Source: Ophiura sarsii
Lineage: Eukaryota; Echinodermata; Ophiuroidea; Amphilepidida; Ophiuridae
Direction: 5' to 3'
DNA: 64,000 nt
NCBI GenBank assembly: GCA_035610835.1
Contig: CM069447.1
Location: 64,637,060 to 64,701,059 of the forward strand
Shown piece after piece: positions 36,350 to 47,039 of the stretch (its first letter is position 1; the number at the start of each line of letters is the position of its first letter). The notes below the pieces were generated by a model that made no database searches, was not told the origin of the DNA, and worked only from the letters and a program-made list of their open reading frames with translations. A program made the translations under genes and the position numbers.

Positions 36350-37674
36350 CTTCATATTATATACTCGTTGAAAATTGCATCAGGAAAAAAATGAAGCCAA
36401 CAACCGCGAAATATACAATGGAAAAAAATATAATACATCATGCTGTCATGAGGGTCACTTGTACTTTGCAATATATCACATTTCACCGTCTTTCCATCGG
36501 GATATGAGCTACTATATTTACATTAACACTTTCCACGCGGCTATTGGTTTCGCCAATACACAGCATTTTTCCCCGAAACCTTTCCCAAATCTCAAGGTCT
36601 ATTTCAAAGATTACTGAACAGATACCAGGCATGTTTGTTCCGTTTTAATAAATTTCTCCGGGTGGTTCCAAATATGGTAATGTAATTCAATATATATATT
36701 TTTTAAACATTTTGTTAATGCCTGCCGCATCGAAAGCGTTAAAGAAGATGTCCAGCAAGCTCATTACTGTGCATTATATGTTTAAAAAAGTATGTGTTTA
36801 AAAAATAATTATCGCGTAGTTATATAAAATAAAACATCATAGATATCATAAAACGAATAAAAACCGCCATCTTTCAACATGCCATATTTGAAACTCGTGA
36901 TAGCCGAAAGTACTGGTATAAATAACGTCATGATTATTGGCCCGTACAAATTTACGCAAATGCATTGCATAACTATGATTTTATTGATACCGGGAGACAG
37001 TGGCGTAGCTAGGATTTTTTTCAGGGGGGCAAGATTTCTAAAATTTTCGTAAAAGGTTGCCCCAAATTTTGTTCTAGTCACTTACCTCGTGAATTTCACG
37101 TAAGTGTGTGTGGGGGGGGGGGGGGGGGGGGGGTGTTATGTCGAAACATTTCGCACAGTCCAAAAAAAAATCGCACAGTCCAAAAAAATTGCGCAGTAAA
37201 TGTACTCCATTTACAATTTTGCCTTCTATTTCGCTAATAACCTCGGTCTTTTTTCTCACTTTTTTTTTTTAGGGGGTGGGGGGGGGGGGGGGGGGTGGCA
37301 CAAATGGGTTTTTTTCGTCAGAGATGACAGTTTGTATTCGGGTTTATGATGCTTTGTTCAATATAACTACGCGATATGGACTCTATAATATGTTTTTAAG
37401 ATATAACGCACACAGTTTTGCTTGTCATGCTTGTTGGAAACCTTCTTCAAACAACTCCAACAAGTAAAAACAAATGGAAACACTGAAACGTGTAAAGTGA
37501 TGTTGAGGGCTTAATTTGTGTATTTGTGTATTAAAGCATTTGCATACAATATCTTAAATTCGGGGGGGGGGGGGATTCGTAAAAAAACTGTATAAAACAC
37601 ATGATCATCTGCTGTGAAAATGCACACCATTATTTCATTTTGGTAAATACAAGCATGGCATGTACGAGTATAGT
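36350..37674 (+). other. Intron with G-tracts
   Basis: Long G runs at about 37112-37132, 37277-37294 and 37564-37574, and a gtggcgtagctaggatttt phrase near 37002. No gene recognised. Confidence 0.55.
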
Positions 37675-38478
37675 TGTTATACATAAAAAACCCAATACGA
37701 GGACAAGCCCATTTTGATATCTTTCAATCAAATTAATTAGACAAGAACGTATCTATGGTTGCAGGTATACTCGTACAATGATATTTCACAACTATTCTTG
37801 TTCTTATATTTGATCATTGGAATCGTAAATGAGATGCGTATCCATGGTTACACGTAAATACATGGATATTTTGACCTACCTCAGTAGCGTAGCGAAAAAT
37901 CGTGTTAAATCATCCGTTTGTTGACCTGGTTTCTTTGAAATAGGGACCGTTATGGGGATCTATGGGGATCTTGCCCCCTCAGAGTGGCTGGGCTGGCTAC
38001 GCGGCTGACCTACCTTGTTGTGTCACAACTATTTTTTAATTGCTCTTACATTTGATTCTTTTATGAACTATATGATAGTACATCGCGTGCTCATTCAATC
38101 ATGATCACATTCTCGTGATATTTTGGTCTTGCTGCAATCGCTTCATTCATTTTATATTTTGATATACAATGTGTCATTTTTTCGTAGATTTGTTCTTGCA
38201 TTGTATCATCTTCACAATGTTGGATACTTTAATAATGAAATGAATGTCTGAACTGTTTGTCTTAAGTTATGTTACAGTTTACAGCCATATGCAGATAAGT
38301 TAGTCCTCATTAACATTAGCATACTTACTCTAGAATATTTTATAAAAGTTCTTAGACATTTCCTTTGCAATTTTTTTCTGTTAATAACAAAAGTAGTAAA
38401 GCATTATTTAGTTGATAATTTAATGGCCTGCTAGCTCCCAAGACCTTACGCCATTATACTATTTTCTTTTGGGGTTAT
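37675..38478 (+). repeat. Segmental duplication, copy 2
   Basis: Partner of 34766-35470. It contains an extra ~100-base insert near 37880-38010 (cagtagcgtagcgaaa...gctacgcgg), which looks like a common short repeat. Confidence 0.75.
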
Positions 38479-39605
38479 GTTAAGTCTCAAATCTTGTATT
38501 CACCACCAACTAATCTTCATGATCTGAGGAACCGAATCATCAACTCTGTTCAGGGAATAAGGCGCACACAAATAACACGCCGTGAAGTACTTCAAAACTT
38601 GACAAAGGCAGCATCGTTAGTGTCGAGCAGCACCGAAATAGCACACCTTTAAAATAGTCTTAACGATCAATGAATAATACAGGACAATGTCTACATTCAC
38701 TGGACTGCTTCATTCGTTGCTTCATTTGTTGATTGCATCATGGAGAATACTAAGGAAGCCAGCTACCGTAAAGCATATACAATTGACAAATAATATAATA
38801 AACCATGCTGTCATGAGGGCCACTTTTGCTTTGCAATTCATTACATTTCTCTGCAAATTAATATATCATAATCATTTCTATAACAGAATATGAAGAGTGG
38901 CGTAGTCAAATGTGTGGGGGAAAGTTGCCCCTCCAAACGTTGAGTCTGTCAGTCTTTGTCGGTTGCGATTTACACTGTCCGATGATTTGTCAAGTGGCAT
39001 CATGGAATTATGACGGTCACTTATTACTCACAATCATGTTCCTTAATCATGGCAACATTAGCGTGGATAGCAATTTTCGCGCGGACCCACGCAATTGATT
39101 AGTCGGTATAGTTAACAGTTTTGTCGGTTCATCTTTTATTTCTTGCCCAACCGGACCCCAATGAAAAACCTACGTACGCCACTGGAATAAACGGTGGATT
39201 TTTTTGTATTGGTACATAAATGGAATATGACTTGGTCATGGATGAGTAGATATATTAAAACAAAAATGTATTCCAAAACGGCACTTTCATATAAATTCAT
39301 AGTACGGTGAGCTTATGCAGTGGATTGAAGGTAGCGTAAGAAAGAGAGAATGGATTGGAGACAGCGGTTTCCCACGGTGATCTTTTTAAATTTTAGATCG
39401 TAATAAATCTTATTACGAACAATGTGATGTATAAAAATGTGAGATGATAAATCTATTTTTTTCTTTAAACGCCACATGCATGTAATGCGAGGGACATGTA
39501 GCATGCGATTATCGTGCGTCCTACAAGTTGAACACATTTATGGCATTTATGGTGAATTATGTTACCAATATATTTAGCATGTGTCTTTATATTAAAGGTA
39601 GATGT
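38479..39605 (+). other. Intron, little recognised
   Basis: 38740-38870 continues the segmental duplication. Otherwise nothing is supported. Confidence 0.45.
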
Positions 39606-39852
39606 TCCGATTGCTGGCCGATTTTTAACTTGATGTTTCCTATTTTACATGAAAGGTCATCCTAAAATTGTCGCATTCCAAAGTTTTAGTTGTATAACTC
39701 CCATGGTTCTATTTTTAGAAGCACAAGGTCACAAGGCATATGCCCATTGAGTAGTACACAAACTGGTTGGTGGTTAACCACCTTTGGCAGTAAATCGCCA
39801 CATTGTAGCCTATAATTTATATATAATGGAACATTTCTGGCCCCTAATATTT
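39606..39852 (-). repeat. Interspersed repeat, copy 1 (inverted)
   Basis: Its reverse complement aligns with 62716-62942: aggggccagaaatgttccat, taggctacaatgtgg, gtggttaaccacc, caatgggcatat, cttgtgacc and cagcaatc-gaaca. The element may extend to about 40060. Class unknown. Confidence 0.7.
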
Positions 39853-40267
39853 TACAGACATAATTACAGACAGATTCTTCTTCTATTTCTTCAAAATATC
39901 TTGATGTAAAAATAAATGAAATCATAGCCCCCCAAAAGTGATCGGAACATACACCTTTAATAATAAGAGGCCTTAGTAAAAATGACTCATTCGGTTTCAA
40001 ATGATTAATTCTACAAGTTTTCTCAATCAAATTATGTTTTCGGATTGACACTGCGAATTATGTATACAATTTCAAAGACGGTACCAAAACCTTTGGGACA
40101 TTCTGTATTATTTGAAATGGAGTTCCGTCATCCATGCAATTAACCCCTTTGAAATTCACAATTCCTGTGGACACGATTAGGGGAATGTTTTCCATCAGGG
40201 GTGTATGGATTTCAAATGGAATAGCCCAATGCAAATAACAAGTATAATCTTCTTCTAATGTCTACAG

Positions 40268-40507
40268 GGCATATACAAGAAGTCAGAGGTTATATCTGTG
40301 CAGTAGGACGAGAAAGAGACGAATACAAAGTATGGCGATGGGTTCTACCGTATGCTTATCCTTGTGGATGCACACGAGTTATAATGGGAGGTATGAATAC
40401 AGATACTCCTAAGCGGCACTTTAGACCAGTGTACGTTGATAAGCTTCTACTATCGGATATTGTTGGAGAGATACGGACACACTATGGGCTTCAATGTTAC
40501 AGAAAAG
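40268..40507 (+). CDS. Exon for an unrecognised 4-Cys extracellular module
   Basis: A 240-base frame with acceptor ttctaatgtctacag and donor gtaaaa, phase 1 at both ends: the same symmetric phase as all HYR and EGF exons here. It encodes about 80 residues with VRGYICAVGRERDEYKVWRW, PYAYPCGCTRV and a C-terminal GLQCYRK, giving four cysteines (one early, a C-G-C pair, one near the end). I do not recognise the fold. It lies 414 bases before the HYR exon at 40922, so it is probably part of the same gene. It could be a single-exon extracellular module or part of a larger domain whose other exon lies upstream. The polypyrimidine tract is only moderate and the donor is not optimal. Confidence 0.6.
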
Positions 40508-40921
40508 GTAAAACACCTATACATCATATTAGCTAAAGTAGTATCTGTGACAGTGTCTTGTTAATTCCGTTACTCTCTTCACCCTCTTAAGACCCCACTT
40601 CTGAGCCAAAATTCAAAAATCGTGAACATTTGAGTTTAAAAAGCTGGCGTTCTTACAACACTAATTACAACTATATAGGAAACACATTGGGGATAACAGT
40701 TTTTTCTAAGACTCCAACTATTTGGAGAAAATCAGTCCCGACCCTGGATGGCGAAACCCCTACCCCACATTAAGTTAATACTAATATATGACACCGGCCT
40801 GCCTTATTTTCATGAATTCGCCGGCAAGAAGTGAGCATCGAGTTTCAATGGATCCGAATCATCAGTATAATAAGCTTTACGATTTTTGTGTGATTATACA
40901 TTTCACAAACTTCCTTTTCAG

Positions 40922-41158
40922 CACCAAATTTCGAGTATTGTCCTGCTAACCAGTCTATGCCAACCGACGCCCTTCTACCTACAGCCGTGGTAACATGGCC
41001 TGGACCTGAAGCATATGATATATCAGGTGACCTATCTGCGATCACCTGCAGCAAAGAGTCGGATTCACAATTTGAAATTGGAGAGACTGGTGTAACATGT
41101 AATGCTACGGACAAGAAGGGATATATAGCAACTTGCAACTTTACCATAGCCGTAAAAG
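40922..41158 (+). CDS. HYR-domain exon, four-cysteine type
   Basis: A 237-base exon (79 codons), phase 1 at both ends, acceptor aacttccttttcag and donor gtatag. It encodes FEYCPANQS, VVTWPGPEA, the GETGVTCNATDKKG motif and ATCNFTIAV. Cysteines at YCP, ITC, VTC and ATC follow the classical HYR pattern (two disulfides). It has sequons at NQS, NAT and NFT. Confidence 0.92.
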
Positions 41159-41559
41159 GTATAGTCAATTTAAAATATATACGATGTGAATTGAGAGAAA
41201 AAAACACATAAACTGTTCAAAATGTTCAGCAGATGATATTATGTTATCACCTCGGTGATATATTTTAAAAGCATAGGAATACTATCTTCGTCGTGGCTAG
41301 CACTACTGAATAGCTTTGATGGCTATCAATAATAACAGAGTAATAACGCGTAGGATATGATCAAATATCACCTAAGATGCGATCAGCATATTCAAGTCGA
41401 TCTTGGCCGTACTTTTGGGGTTCTTAGTAGTTACTTCATTTCGCTTCATCGCCACTCTCTTATCAAGTTATTACATTACACAACATTCTCCAAAAATATA
41501 TTTTTTGTGTTGAATGAAAAGATGTTAAAAAAGATGTACCGCTATATTATCAATTTCAG

Positions 41560-41802
41560 ACAGAGAAGCACCTGTCTTCACATGTCCAGCCAAGCGAATA
41601 TCAGAACCAACCCTTCCTGAAACATCAGCAGTGGTAGTATGGGAACAGCCTGGAGCTACAGATAATTCTAGACAGGTGCCTAATGTCTGGTGCGACACAA
41701 ATGCTGGTTATAAATTTCCCGTTGGAGAGAATAAAATTATCTGTGAAGCGAGTGATGCAAGTGAAAACAAAGCAACGTGTATTTTCATAGTACACGTAAT
41801 TG
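41560..41802 (+). CDS. HYR-domain exon, four-cysteine type
   Basis: A 243-base exon, phase 1 at both ends, acceptor tatcaatttcag and donor gtaagc. It encodes DREAPVFTCPAKR, VVWEQPGATDNS, FPVGENKIICEASDASENKA and TCIFIVHVI. Cysteines at FTC, VWC, IIC and ATC; the classical D-x-E-x-P-V start of HYR domains is present. Confidence 0.94.
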
Positions 41803-42827
41803 GTAAGCTATCGATATCATTTCAAAAATCTACTGTGCATGTCAGTTGTATGACGCACTATACGAGCCTCGGGAATGGTGCATCATTTTACCGAGGTGCG
41901 TCATTTTCCCATGTACCATGACCCACCCTGTGTCACAAATGTGACGGACCATTGCCATACATTGACTTGACTGTACTCTCGGTCAATTTTGTGACGCACC
42001 ATTTTGCAGTATACATGTATTGCGTCATACGGCTGATATGTGCATAATGAATATGAAACAAAATAACTTGGGCGTAAAGTCGTAAACTATTTATCTCGTT
42101 TATATGCTACTCCAATATATAATACCTCAATACGTCGGTAATATTACAAATGACGTAAAGTGTATTTACACCACTTTGTTAAAAAAGAGTTTATCGACTT
42201 TCAGTGCGCACAAAGTTAATTGTTTTATTTATTACCATATATTATCAATGTTAGGCTTTGAACGTTGTAAAATAATTGTACGGGCACTGAAGGATACGTA
42301 TAAGAGTGCGCCCTCGTTTGTTTCTGGAAATTATTTACATACATCCTAGGTCATGTGCACGATCAAAATATGGATTTTCCTTATATTATTATTATATTAG
42401 TTGGTATGGTGATTGGTGGAAGGTCTTATGGTATAACATATATTTATAGCTACTAAGTGATCGTCGGCTGTATTTGTCGGCTGTAATATATATTATCGGC
42501 CGCATCCCAACCATAGGTATCTTTCGGTATTGCATTATCAAACAGATGATAATTAATAGTCTTCAATAGGTATTCATACACAGAAACGGCATACTTAGGT
42601 TCAGCGCTCATAGAAATCTTTAAAAATTACTAAAACTTCACGGCGAACTGTATATTATTAAAGCAATACCAATAACTCAGATATGACTCGGGCCCCCAAT
42701 ATGTCCATTTGATGTGACGGGTCACCCAGTACCACTATCTTCATTACCTTTTTACGGGGCGAACTTACTCTGCGTCAGGTTCCTAACTTGTTTATCTTGA
42801 TTTCTGTTTCTTTTGAATGCAATCTAG
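41803..42827 (+). other. Intron, nothing recognised
   Basis: Contains a local repeated phrase (gtgacgcacc / gcgtcat, near 41850-42030) and no exon that I can support. Confidence 0.5.
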
Positions 42828-43073
42828 ATCCAGAGGAACCTGCGTTCAGTTTTTGTCCGGACAATCAAACGCATACAACCTTGCAGGGTCTGTCGTTTGG
42901 TGTGGTAGAATGGAACCCCCCTCTAGCTACTGACAACTCTGGATATTCCCCTACCGTGACGTGTAATGTAAGGTCGGGATTCAATTTTACAATCGGACGA
43001 ACTGACGTCACATGTATGGCTAGTGATGATAGTGCCAACAAAGCAACGTGCAATTTCACTATCAGTATAATCG
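42828..43073 (+). CDS. HYR-domain exon, four-cysteine type
   Basis: A 246-base exon (82 codons), phase 1 at both ends, acceptor gaatgcaatctag and donor gtgagc. It encodes DPEEPAFSFCPDNQT, VVEWNPPLATDNSG, FTIGRTDVTCMASDDSAN and ATCNFTISII. Four cysteines in classical HYR positions; sequons NQT and two NFT. Decayed copies of its 3' end and following intron lie at about 2553-2660 and 46005-46090. Confidence 0.94.
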
Positions 43074-43583
43074 GTGAGCTACTCAATCATTCTCTTATAT
43101 TTTACAACGATCTAATGTATCTCATGAAACGCATGGTGTGTTTTCTCTCGGGAAAAGTTTACTTTAGGTTTCCCAGAGTATCACTTTGCCAGTATCGATC
43201 GATACGGGTACGATTTTACTAGGTCGATACTGGAACACTGACTTTGTACCAGTATCAAGATATACCGGGTGTTCCAGTGTCGAGATATACCGGGTGTTCC
43301 AGTATTGGATGATACTAGTACGGTCCATAATATAGAACCTAAAATACACTTTTTCCTTTTATTCCTGGGTAAGTTGACTTCTACAGGGATGCTTGATTTT
43401 TTATTATTTGTTTTGTTGACGATTGTAATTGATTTTCATCAATATTTGGAATGTTCCAAAACATATCTTATCATTTCAAAAAGAATCAAATAACAGAATC
43501 AAAATATTTTCAAAATAAACTGAGAAAACCAAGGGTCTTTAAAATCAATTCTTTTTAGCATTGTTTGTTTTGGTTTTTATAGA

Positions 43584-43692
43584 TTTTGAAAGACCTGTTA
43601 TTAGTAAAATTCCTGCCAACGTGGTTCTGAATACCGATAGGGGAGTTGCAACAGGCAGAGTGGGCTCGACAGCACCTTCAGCGAGTGACAAT
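43584..43692 (+). pseudogene. Truncated HYR exon fused to the next intron
   Basis: After a good acceptor (ggtttttatag), the first ~109 bases match the exon at 2865 (DFERPVIS, IPANVVLNTDRGVATG). At gcgagtgacaat the sequence jumps directly into the intron that precedes the next HYR exon (accactttttgatatatctcac). The second half of the domain and the donor are gone. If spliced from this acceptor it would read into intron sequence, so I call it a pseudo-exon. Confidence 0.85.
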
Positions 43693-43793
43693 ACCACTTT
43701 TTGATATATCTCACGGCAATCAATTTAAAAATGACTAATCGTGGTACGTGTAGTAATAGAATAAATACGTGTTGCACTTTTTTTTAAATTTAG

Positions 43794-44036
43794 ATGAAGA
43801 GAAACCAGTCATCAACAATGTTCCAGCCGATGTCGTTGAAGACACCGATAGTGGTGTCGCAACTGCTACAGTGAATTGGATAGCGCCCTCAGCAAGTGAT
43901 AATTCCGGTTCTGTTACATTGACAGCAACTTATAGCCCTGGCGTATCATTCGCCATAGGCGTAACTGTGGTAAATTATACAGCGATGGATCTGTATGGGA
44001 ATGTCGCCACAGCGAGATTTAATGTCACAATCCAAG
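43794..44036 (+). CDS. HYR-domain exon, cysteine-free type
   Basis: A 243-base exon, phase 1 at both ends, acceptor tttttaaatttag and donor gtatgt. It begins DEEKPVINNVPADVVEDT and has NWIAPSASDNSGSV, TYSPGVSFAIG, the VNYTAMDLYGN sequon and FNVTIQ, which adds an N-V-T sequon. It is first of three closely spaced exons separated by ~210-base introns that are themselves near-identical. Confidence 0.93.
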
Positions 44037-44249
44037 GTATGTGTTCAACGCGATTTTCTTATTCTTCCTTAACATCAGTGAATACGAGTGGGCTGGTATT
44101 AGATGATTGATTTAGAGTAGAAGTCTGGAGATAGTAAACATTTGTCTGAGGATATATTAAATACCACATACATCTCACTGCAACAAATATAAAAATGACT
44201 AATCGTGGTACTTGTAGTAATAGAATTAGCGTTGTACTTTGTTATTTAG

Positions 44250-44492
44250 ATAAAGAAAAACCAGTTGTCAACGATGTTCCAGACGATATTGTTCAAGACA
44301 CCGACAGTGGTTTTGAAACTGCCCTAGTGAATTGGATAGCGCCCTCAGCAAGTGATAATTCCGGTTCTCTTACATTGACAGCAGCTTATAGCCCTGGCGT
44401 GTCATTCGCCATAGGTGTAACTGCGGTAAATTACACAGCGATGGATCTGTATGGGAATGTCGCCACAGCGAGATTTAGTGTCACAATCCAAG
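44250..44492 (+). CDS. HYR-domain exon, cysteine-free type
   Basis: A 243-base exon, phase 1 at both ends, acceptor ttgttatttag and donor gtatgt. It starts DKEKPVVNDVPDDIVQDT and has GFETALVNWIAPS, TAAYSPGVSFAIG and VNYTAMDLYGN. No cysteine. It matches its neighbours in exon and flanking introns. Confidence 0.93.
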
Positions 44493-44702
44493 GTATGTGT
44501 TCAACGCGATTTTCTTATTCTCTCTTAACCTCCGTGTATACGAGTGGGATAGTGTTATATGATTGGTTTATAGTAGAAGTCAGAGACTGTACAGATAGTA
44601 AACATTTGTTTTGGGATATTATTAAATATCACTTTGTGATACATCTCACTGCAATAAATATAAAAATGACTAATACAATGTGCGTTGTACTTTTTAATTT
44701 AG

Positions 44703-44945
44703 ATCAAGAGAAACCAGTCATCAATAATGTTCCAGGCGATATCGTTCAAGACACCGACAGTGGTGTCGCATCTGCTACAGTGAATTGGATAGCGCCCTCA
44801 GCAAGGGATAATTCCGGTTCTGTTACATTGACAGCAACTTATAGCCCTGGCGTATCATTCGCTGTAGGTGTAACTGCGGTAAATTATACAGCGATGGATC
44901 TGTATGGGAACGTCGCCACAGCGAGATTTAGTGTCACAATCCAAG
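44703..44945 (+). CDS. HYR-domain exon, cysteine-free type
   Basis: A 243-base exon, phase 1 at both ends, acceptor tttttaatttag and donor gtgtgt. It starts DQEKPVINNVPGDIVQDT; one serine of the APSASDNSG core is arginine (APSARDNSG). Carries VNYTAMDLYGN and FSVTIQ. Confidence 0.93.
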
Positions 44946-45520
44946 GTGTGTGCTCAACGCGATTTTCTTATTATTCCTTAACATGCTTAACCTCAGTGTA
45001 GATGGTGTATAAAGTGAGATGGTATGATAGGATTGTTTTATAGTCGATGTTGGGATATAAGACTTCCATGCCATAGTTTATTTTATTGTCATCGCAGCCA
45101 ACCGGATGTATTTGGCACATGGTTAGGGTTGGGGTGGGGTGTTCATATGTTTATTTGTTTGTTTGTGTTTACGTTTTTTAGTTCCAATAGCACTCGTTCA
45201 TTACACATTAATGAATATTTCGTTATAATCTTTCAAGGAATTGTTTCCCTTCTTTTTATACCATTTTGCTCCATTCTGTGTGTTTTTTCGTTGGTGTGTG
45301 TGTCTTTTTTTCTTTTTTTCTTCTTCTGGGTTTATAAGGGGGGGTGTTCGCATGTTTATTTGGGTGTTTGTTGGTTTGTTTGTACGATTTTTAGTTCCAC
45401 TAGCACTAGTTAAACACACATGCAAACGTTATTAATGCTATTGTATATTTGCATATTGAATACCACTGAAATAAAATAAATCGTGGCAGTTATTCAATGT
45501 GCGTTTTACTTTTTAATTAG
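44946..45520 (+). other. Intron with fossil exon tail
   Basis: 45211-45238 (atgaatatttcgttataat...tcaagg) matches the last ~28 bases of the exon at 2865, but the donor gt is now ga. The following bases (ttgtttcccttctttt...ccattctg) match the intron after that exon. The 5' part of this copy is missing. Similarity to 3110-3360 continues through 45440. Confidence 0.7.
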
Positions 45521-45763
45521 ATCAAGAGAAACCAGTCATTAACAATGTTCCAGACGATATCGTTCAAAACACCGACAGTGGTGTCGCAACTGCTAGAGTA
45601 AACTGGATAGCGCCCTCAGCAAACGATAATTCCGGTTCTGTTACATTGACAACAACTCATAGCCCTGGCGCATCATTCGCTATAGGTGTAACTGCGGTAA
45701 ATTATACAGCGAAGGATCTGTATGGGAACGTCGCTACAGCGAGATTCATTGTCACAATCCAAG
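45521..45763 (+). CDS. HYR-domain exon, cysteine-free type
   Basis: A 243-base exon, phase 1 at both ends, acceptor actttttaattag and donor gtatgt. It starts DQEKPVINNVPDDIVQNT and has RVNWIAPSANDNSGSV, THSPGASFAIG, VNYTAKDLYGN and FIVTIQ. The frame is open throughout, with no cysteine. Confidence 0.93.
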
Positions 45764-46383
45764 GTATGTGTTCAACGTGATTTTCTTTTTTTTCCTTAAC
45801 CTCAGTGTATACGAGTGAGATGGTATTATTGTTTTATAGTAGATGTTTGGAGACTGTACTGGGAGCAAACATGTGTCTGATGATATAAGACTACCATGTC
45901 ATAGTTTATGTTATTGTCACCGCAGCCTACCGGATGTATTGGTACAATAATATTACAATTACACGATTTCCGAAACTTTGAAATATTTACTAAAATATAA
46001 ATTACTAATTTAACTATTAGTATAATCGGTTAGCTATCGCAATCATTCCTTCATATTCTAAAACGATCTCATGAAAGGAGTTACAACTGGAATCGGTCAC
46101 TCACGGCCTTAGTACACTGATTTCGAACGGCGAAGCTCGTGAGCGGCTTGCCGCTCATGTGATAGTATTATATTTCCGCGAGTGGCCGATTCCAGTTTTA
46201 GAAAGGAGTAAGATTACTCACTATACGGCGACTTGTTTCTATGTGTGTGTTTTTTATTTTGTCTCATTTTTTCAAGTTTTAAATGTTCCAATCCATATCA
46301 TATTGTTAAAAAGATAAATTTAAAAATGACAAACAGTGTATTAATACAACGTGCGTTGTAAAACGTTGTAATTTTTAATTTAG
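45764..46383 (+). other. Intron with fossil exon tail and a small palindrome
   Basis: 46005-46090 matches the 3' end of the exon at 42828 and its intron (aactattagtataatcggt...aaacgatctcatgaaa). The same fossil block, with the same left flank (acaataatattacaattacacgatttcc), is at 2490-2660. A hairpin element lies at 46085-46198. Confidence 0.7.
46085..46198. mobile_element. Short palindromic element
   Basis: Arms aactggaatcggtcactcacgg and ccgcgagtggccgattccagttt. The middle carries gctcgtgagcggcttgccgctcatgtg, itself self-complementary. GC-rich relative to the intron. Confidence 0.7.
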
Positions 46384-46626
46384 ATAAAGAGAAACCAGTC
46401 ATCAACAATGTTCCAGCCGATATCGTTCAAGACACCGACAGTGGTGTCGCAACTGCTACGGTGAATTGGTTAGCGCCCTCAACAAGTGATAATTCCGGTT
46501 TAGTAAAATTGACAGCAACTCATAATCCTGGCGTATCATTCGCTATAGGTGTAACTGTTGTGAGTTACACAGCGATGGATCTATATGGAAACATCGCTAC
46601 AGTGAAGTTCAGTGTCACAATCCAAG
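46384..46626 (+). CDS. HYR-domain exon, cysteine-free type
   Basis: A 243-base exon, phase 1 at both ends, acceptor tttttaatttag and donor gtatgt. It starts DKEKPVINNVPADIVQDT and has NWLAPSTSDNSGLVKLTATH, NPGVSFAIG and VSYTAMDLYGN (no N-Y-T). It is the last HYR exon before the F5/8C series and the most diverged of the five. Confidence 0.93.
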
Positions 46627-46658
46627 GTATGTGTACATCGTGATTTTCTTATTCTTCC

Positions 46659-47039
46659 TTAAAGGTATATTATGTGATCTTTCCAGGGAACGCCCTCAAC
46701 ATCGAAACAATAATTGAAAGCAGATTTTCTTGCAGATTTACATTTCTGATTATCAATCGTACATACATTCCAAGTTACAGGGCGATACGATTCTTAATTA
46801 CTTCAAAATCATGGTATTAGAGTGAAAATAAACTGTCGGATAACACGACAGTTTATATTTTCACTCTAAATCCACACTAAAACCATGATTTTGAGGTAAT
46901 GAGGAATCGTACCGCTCTGTAACTTGGAATGTATGTACGAGTTATGATCAGAAATGTAAATCTGCAAGAAAATCTACTTTCTAAAAAAAATAATGAATAG
47001 AGGGCGCTCTCTGGAAAAGATCACATAATATGCCTTTAA
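46659..47039. mobile_element. Palindromic MITE, family A, copy 2
   Basis: Begins ttaaaggtatattatgtgatctttccaggg and ends with the complement ...ggaaaagatcacataatatgcctttaa. Same arms and order as 652-1034. It starts only 33 bases after the HYR exon donor. Confidence 0.85.
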
